Source: Acephala macrosclerotiorum
Taxonomy: Eukaryota; Ascomycota; Leotiomycetes; Helotiales; Mollisiaceae
DNA: 64,000 nucleotides
Direction of reading: 5' to 3'
Assembly: GCA_014904845.1 (NCBI GenBank)
Contig: MU119278.1
Location: 156,831-220,830 of the forward strand
Shown here in pieces: positions 58,779-64,000 of this stretch (position 1 is its first letter; the number at the start of each line of letters is the position of its first letter). The notes under the pieces were generated by a model that made no database searches, was not told the origin of the DNA, and worked only from the letters and a program-made list of their open reading frames with translations. Position numbers and translations under genes: made by a program.

Positions 58779-59392
58779 GGTAATTCCTAGCACAACAATG
58801 ATAGGAGTTGGGGTTGAAAAGGTTACAGCAGATCGAGAGGTTCGTTGTTTTCAATCGTCGCCAACACGCGGGTCAAGTTGGCCCGCCGATAGGAAAAAGG
58901 TTTACCCGTTCCGCCTTCATCCAACGCATGTGGGGTTGGTGGGGTTGGTGGGATCCAGTCCAATCTATGATTTGAATAGGTATCGGTATTGATAGTGGCC
59001 ATCCGAAGCTGAACTAGCACCTCCATGTTCACCATTCAACCATAAAAGAAAGTTCTTAAGATCGAAATCAGTCTCGAGATATGCATATAGGGCTTCTGAG
59101 GGAATTTATATGGGTTTGGTAAGATTGTTAAATGTTGCAGCTACAGAAACGTAATATATATCTGTATATATTCAACTGAAACCCGGTACCAGTTTTCAAG
59201 AAGCACAAACTCGTCTTAGGTAAATATAACCAGGCTACGTCTAACATCGCCGGGCGTAAGGCAACTCTATGATTAGAGCCATCGGCAAAACGCAACTTGA
59301 CCCCAGCGCAGTAGTCATTGAATACCCAATCCAAGGAGAGCTTGAAGTTACCGAAATGCCCAATCCATCTCAAAGTCGATAAACGGATCTGT
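58779..59392. other. intergenic region with partial gene duplicate
   Basis: These 610 bp lie between two minus-strand genes. They contain the promoter of the nuclease-like gene and, at 59073-59142, a degenerate copy of part of that gene's third exon. An 81-codon frame at 59128-59373 (-) is of uncertain origin. Confidence 0.55.
59073..59142 (-). pseudogene. degenerate partial copy of neighbouring gene
   Basis: About 70 bp match 57799-57868 inside exon 3 of the nuclease-like gene, in the same orientation. All of the roughly seven differences are transitions (C/T or G/A), with no indels. The match stops sharply at both ends. This is a relic of a duplicated or related copy; the transition-only divergence resembles RIP-type mutation but is too short to prove it. 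Confidence 0.82.
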
Positions 59393-62300
59393 CTAAAGCA
59401 AAAGAAAACTATCTGCTAACGAAAGACTAGCAATATAATCTGCACAGCCTCTATGGCCTCTGCTTTTAGCAAGAGTTATTGCGTTCTCAATCTGCTCAGG
59501 CGTAAACCCTAGCCCAGATACCGCATCCCACAGTACTTTGATCATTTCTAGGCAGCCGTGCTCTGCTGCCCCCTCGAATGCCGAACGCCCATTCACCTTG
59601 GCCGGGGGTGCATGGACCAGGGCACCGTAAGTCAGAAGTAACTTCGCAATTTTGATGCTCCCGCTGATGGCGGCCAATTGCAGGGCAGTAGCTCCACCCC
59701 TATCCGCTGGTCGTTCGTTGACACTTGCCTGCCTTTCTAGCAGAAGCTTGACCATCTTGAAGCTGCCAATTTCGCAGGCTTGTTGTAGAGGGGTGCGCTT
59801 CAGACCATTTCGTGCAGGTCGGTGCACATCTGCGCCGTTCATCAAAAGGAGCTCCACCATTTTCTCGTTCCTGGTCTTGATAGCGACCGTGAGCGCTGAT
59901 TCCTGAGGGCCGACTTTGCCACATTGAATGCTGTGGTGCTGGTCCCGTCGAATGTCATATGGCTTGCGAACGATGCTGTTCGGATCGCCGCCAGCGTCTA
60001 TTAGCTTCTGAACCAGCTCGGGGTCCCTCCCCTTCCGATATATGATCGCAAAGCCTAATACAGTTAGTAGCGTGTGATCATGAATTGAGAAACTGTTCAC
60101 ATCGAACTTTGCTGTGAGCATTGTGTTGAGGAGTGTGGCGTCTCCTTTCTCAATAGCTTTGATCAGCAAACTTCCGCCAAAGTATATCTTTCCCTGGGGA
60201 TATTTTGCGGAAAAGGTTTCAAGCAGGGTATTGAAAGCCCGCTGATTGTTCTCAATAGCCGAGAGAAAGGCGTTGGCGTTGGCTGGATCCGCACCGCTGG
60301 ATAACAGGAGTCGGGTCATGTCGTCGTCCTCATTAGCTATTGCCACATCCAGGGGGCTGACACCGGATTCAGCGTGTTCGCTTGGGCTGGCTCCGCGTTT
60401 GAGAAGTAGCTCTACTAGAGCTCTATTCCTTGATTTCACCGCCGCTGCTAGCGCCGTTGTCTGGAGCCCAGCATCGATATCAGCCCCCATGAAGATCAAG
60501 TTCTCGATGATGGGTATGTCTCCCCACAACCCAGCAGTTTCCATGACGGAGGTTTGAGATGCTTTGATGTTATAATGTGGATTAACGTCAACGTCGGCCT
60601 CTAAGATTCCCTCAACGATAGTTCTGTTCTGTCTTCCAAGCGCCTCTATCAATGGTGGACCGGGCCCAGGCCAGCCTGTTTTTGCGTTGACATCGGCTCC
60701 ATCATTGAGAAGAATCAAGGCAGCTTCTGTTTCGTCATTGCGAATGGCTACGGTCAGTGCTGGCGTCAAGCACTTCCCGCGCTTCTCCGGTACTCGTTCC
60801 AAGAGTTTCTGTATGTAATGACAATTACCAACTTCAGCCGCAGCAAATATGGTGGCCTCAAAATATATCTCTTGGTCGATGTGAGATAATGCTCCCAGAA
60901 TCTCAAATTCCTGTATAAGATCTTTGTTTTGAGAGCGAATAGCTTCTGCTAAAGGCGTCGTTCGGGGATAAAAGTTTGGACTGTCTTTACCGTTAGAATC
61001 AAAAAATGGATAGTCTATGTCTAGACAGCGTGTCGATCCAACCACGCTGGCACCGTGTTGTAGCAATAGATCAATCAGCTCACGGCTACCGTTCCTAACC
61101 GCAGCCGATAGCGCTGAACACTTCTCTGCGGTGTGGGGAAGAAGAAACTCAACAAGCTCAAGGTTTCCCCTTCTTGCCGCAAAGCCTAGGGTGATTTCCA
61201 TCAGCTCTTGGTGCTTAGCCGGGCAACGCATACAGTTTTCAGCCTGGCAATACTCGAAGATTTGCTTGATAATCTGAGTGGCGAGATTGTTTCCCAGATA
61301 CTTGGAAGTGCTCTTTAGCATAAAGTCAGTCTCGAAGCACCTGTGGTGGCTGGCTGGTGGGAGACGGGAAATCAACTCTCGCAGAAGGTCCGCCTGTCCC
61401 CAGCGAATGACGGCGCTGACGAGATCCACTCGCACTTCTGCGTGGCAATCAAGAAGCGTCCTCACGAGCTTCATGTCCACTGCTTCGTATTTACCCCATT
61501 TGCGAACAGCGAGCTCTAGCGCTCCACGTTCTTGATTTTCGTCTTGTTCGTATGTTTTGTTGACGTCGGCATTGGCCGCGAGAAGGGTCTGCACAAGGCT
61601 AAGATGACGAAACTTGGCCGCATGTTCGATCGGAGTGTACAGTCGGCCCTCACCTTCAAGCCGACAGACAATCTCGTTAGGATTAATCGCGTTGGGCATG
61701 TTTCGAGTGATCTGGAGGATGACTATGACTGCCTGCTCATCGCAAGCTTCGACAGCTGCTCGAAAAAGATCGCCTGCAAAAGGTTTTGATAGGGCAGGTG
61801 GGCATGACCGGAGGCAGTCGAAGAGTTGGGAGCTTATTTGGGGTTGTTTCCTTAGCACTCTAAGTATAGCTCCGGATGGGATGTTTCTGAGACCAGCAAA
61901 ACTATTGGCGATTGAGAATAGGAGTGCGCTATGAAATGGGGAGTCAAAAATGGCATCTCTGATGGCGAGCCCGGCCGTCTGCCCCGAGACATCTTGCGCT
62001 GGACTCTCAGGTAGTAGTGATAGCAGGCTGTCTAGTACATCATCAGGGTCAGGCAACTCAAACACATTGCAAGATGTTGAATTGCTAATCAAAATCTGCG
62101 CAGATTCTTCGAGAAGTGATTGTACGAGAAGCTTTGGAGATGTTTGAGGTTCAATGCTTGATACTGAATCGTATTCATGGCCGGCTCCGGTATATTTGGG
62201 AGGCTTACGCTGAGAATGAATGTTCAGCCTGGGCTTGGCGGAGACAGCTTTTTGGAGTTGGAAGAATGGCGATTCCCTATCCCAGTACTGGGACGTGAAT

Positions 62301-63268
62301 GGAGTCGCGTAGGCCGAAGGGCTAGGCAAGGCGACAGGAGACGGTCTGGAAAGCTGCGACGCACTGGGAGGAAAGGACCAAGAGTCGCCCATTTCAATTG
62401 AATGACCAAAATCGGCGAGTAAAAACGAGTCGTTCCACGGCGACGGAGGGGAACCAAACAGTAGCGATTCTTGACTGCTGAGGAAAAGGGCTTGATTCCC
62501 ACGTACGTGCTCTAGAGACGACAAGTTCGAGTCCGAGAACATCATGATCATTTGTGGCAAGAGGCAGGAAACGGGGCGAAACTGCAAAACTGCTCATGAA
62601 AGGGGCTTTATACTGGGATATGGGCACTAGAGTGGATGACTCTTCGGATTCGAGAACAGCGTGGTCGACGGCAGGTGGATGTGGATGGGTATCTGCAATA
62701 GTATTTCCGCCGGTATATGCTGACCATTCGCCATTCGCTCCACGAGTTTCAATGGTAACTCGATGGGGAGGAGGCAAGGCAAACCCTCAGAGCTGTTAGC
62801 ATAGGTCCACGGCAATTATCAAAAACATACCATTAGAAGGATGTTGGCGTGGCTGCTGAGGCAATGGAAAGGCGTGACGTCTAGACCTCTCGATCCTTTT
62901 CCTGCTGAGAACGTGACCCGAAACCTTGACACGGGCTTCAATATTCATAGCAGAAAGCTCGCTGAGCTTATCATGAACTGCTCTCCACTCTTCCTTCTTG
63001 AGATTTTTGGGCTGGTCACGTTTTCTGAAATACGCCTCATACTGAGAAAGGCTGTATTAAATTCATTTCATTAGTGTTTTATAAGCAACAGTTCAGGATA
63101 CAATTCTCACCTGGCAGAGAATTGGTGTTGATCGCGCATGATTTGTTGCACACTTGGACCGCCCTTCTCACTATGAAGAGGTAGCCCGCGGACATGGTAG
63201 AGATTGTGGATGGTGGCATCATGGCGCTTCCACTCCTGCTTCGAAATTTTTCTGGCTGGAGGCGCCAT
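59393..63268 (-). CDS. Clr5-domain ankyrin-repeat protein
   Basis: Three N-terminal exons (63111-63268, 62831-63051, and one starting at 62785) join in frame. Their product starts with a Clr5-type domain (KISKQEWKRHDATIHNLY, GLPLHSEKGGPSVQQIM, SLSQYEAYFRKRDQPKNLKKEEW), a fungal module often found at the N-terminus of large regulatory or repeat proteins. The main exon down to 59393 encodes a Ser/Pro-rich linker and then more than a dozen ankyrin-like repeats (for example ALTVAIRNDETEAALILLNDG, SPLDVAIANEDDDMTRLLLSSG, ALQLAAISGSIKIAKLLLTYG). The whole chain would be about 1,200 residues. The link between exon 3 and the main exon, around 62515-62610, needs either a poor splice site or a frame slip, so that junction is unresolved. 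A protein-interaction role is likely; genes of this kind expand in accessory regions. Confidence 0.83.
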
Positions 63269-63400
63269 TTTGATGACTATAGCATCGTTGAACAGTCAGT
63301 GATTAAGATGCAACGAGAGATAGCAAGCTACAGTCAGTGAAATCCCTAAATGTGACATTTATAATGCACGAGTTTCTCTGGAATGGCAATAGCAACTCAG

Positions 63401-63445
63401 GTTTTGCGAGGTCAGGTTTTGCGAGGTCAGGTTTTGCGAGGCCAG
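63401..63445. repeat. 15-bp tandem repeat, three copies
   Basis: Three adjacent copies of GTTTTGCGAGGTCAG; the third has one T-to-C change. They lie about 130 bp upstream of the Clr5-ankyrin ATG. Confidence 0.93.
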
Positions 63446-63615
63446 GACCCAACGGTTCTGCTGCATTAGATCTAAATTTATAACTCGACGAACAACGCCC
63501 AATACCCTAGCGCACTACAGGACGGGCGACCGGGGTTAAGCTACTCTGGGTAGGTGAGCAGGGGTGAGGTATAGGTGAAGAGAGCAACAGGGGTTGTCAG
63601 AATTCCGTGCGCCCC

Positions 63616-64000
63616 CTAAAAATTAGACGAAAACACACCAAAAACAGCCCTTTTTATGGCCTTATAACTCAATAAGTTTATAATACAACTATAGTTAGTA
63701 TTGAATATAGACATTCTCTCTACTATATAGAGTAAATCCCCTATAGAAAGTTTGTTCTAAAACTGTCATTTAAAAAAGTTATTTTAATATATAACTTTTA
63801 CTAATAAAATTTTAGTGCACAATCAAATTTTATAAATTACTTAATTTACAAGACTATAATCAGGAATTTTAAAGAGTACGATCTAAAGAGTATGTGTACA
63901 CATAGCTTTATTGTTAATCTTATATGAAACTACTCATTAGTCAATTTATTATAATTTTATAAAGTAGGTAGTTTTTGGTGTGTTTTCGTCTAATTTTTAG
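63616..64000. mobile_element. AT-rich MITE-like element with 30-bp perfect TIRs
   Basis: The first 30 bases (starting CTAAAAATTAGACGAAAA) and the last 30 bases of this 385-bp segment are exact reverse complements. The interior is strongly AT-rich and has no coding capacity, in contrast with the flanking DNA. This is the structure of a non-autonomous DNA transposon. The right end coincides with the last base of the window, so the inverted repeats might extend further and the target duplication cannot be read. Confidence 0.9.

Larger units (their letters stand above)
63269..64000. other. upstream region with repeats and terminal element
   Basis: This region lies upstream of the Clr5-ankyrin gene. 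It contains a 15-bp tandem repeat (63401-63445) and the inverted-repeat element from 63616 to the window end. No gene is seen. Confidence 0.6.

Noticed and set aside
63401..63445. Possible CRISPR-like array
   Set aside because: The units are directly adjacent with no spacers; it is a plain tandem repeat in a eukaryotic sequence.

Overview
The window looks like nuclear DNA of a filamentous ascomycete (Pezizomycotina). The protein-coding genes are split by short GT-AG introns of roughly 45-140 bp. The genes include fungus-specific families: a SAT-KS-AT-PT-ACP-ACP-TE polyketide synthase, a Cmr1-type C2H2/Zn2Cys6 regulator, an AflR-like Zn2Cys6 regulator, a CFEM protein, a cutinase and a Clr5-ankyrin protein. 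A Leotiomycetes relative would fit the gene mix, but that is inference. No rRNA, CRISPR array or convincing tRNA was seen. All gene models below were spliced by eye from splice signals and reading-frame continuity.

Region 1 (1-6.3 kb): a gene-poor end, then a cytochrome P450 pseudogene (+) and a secreted cupredoxin-like protein (-). Region 2 (7.7-36.4 kb) is the core, a DHN-melanin-type gene set: a trihydroxynaphthalene reductase (+), a Cmr1-like master regulator (-), an AflR-like regulator (-), a 2166-residue non-reducing PKS (-) and a secreted Fet3/Abr1-like multicopper oxidase (-). The PKS would make the naphthol precursor, the reductase would act on the naphthol intermediates, the two regulators would control transcription, and the oxidase would help polymerise or mature the pigment outside the cell. 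No scytalone dehydratase was found here, so the pathway would need at least one gene elsewhere. About 8.8 kb between the two regulators holds no recognisable gene.

Region 3 (37.5-49.9 kb) has a Trp-rich CFEM/GPI protein, a small foldback element, an M50-like membrane metalloprotease, a C2H2 zinc-finger protein, a cAMP-receptor-like GPCR, a polytopic membrane protein of unknown role and a cutinase whose frame is broken twice. Region 4 (51.7-56.3 kb) is housekeeping-like: a calpain-type protease and dephospho-CoA kinase. Region 5 (57.5-64 kb) looks like dynamic accessory DNA: AT-rich low-complexity sequence, a gene with a possible nuclease-like core, a mutated duplicate of part of that gene, a Clr5-ankyrin gene, a 15-bp tandem repeat, and an AT-rich element with perfect 30-bp terminal inverted repeats that ends exactly at the window edge.
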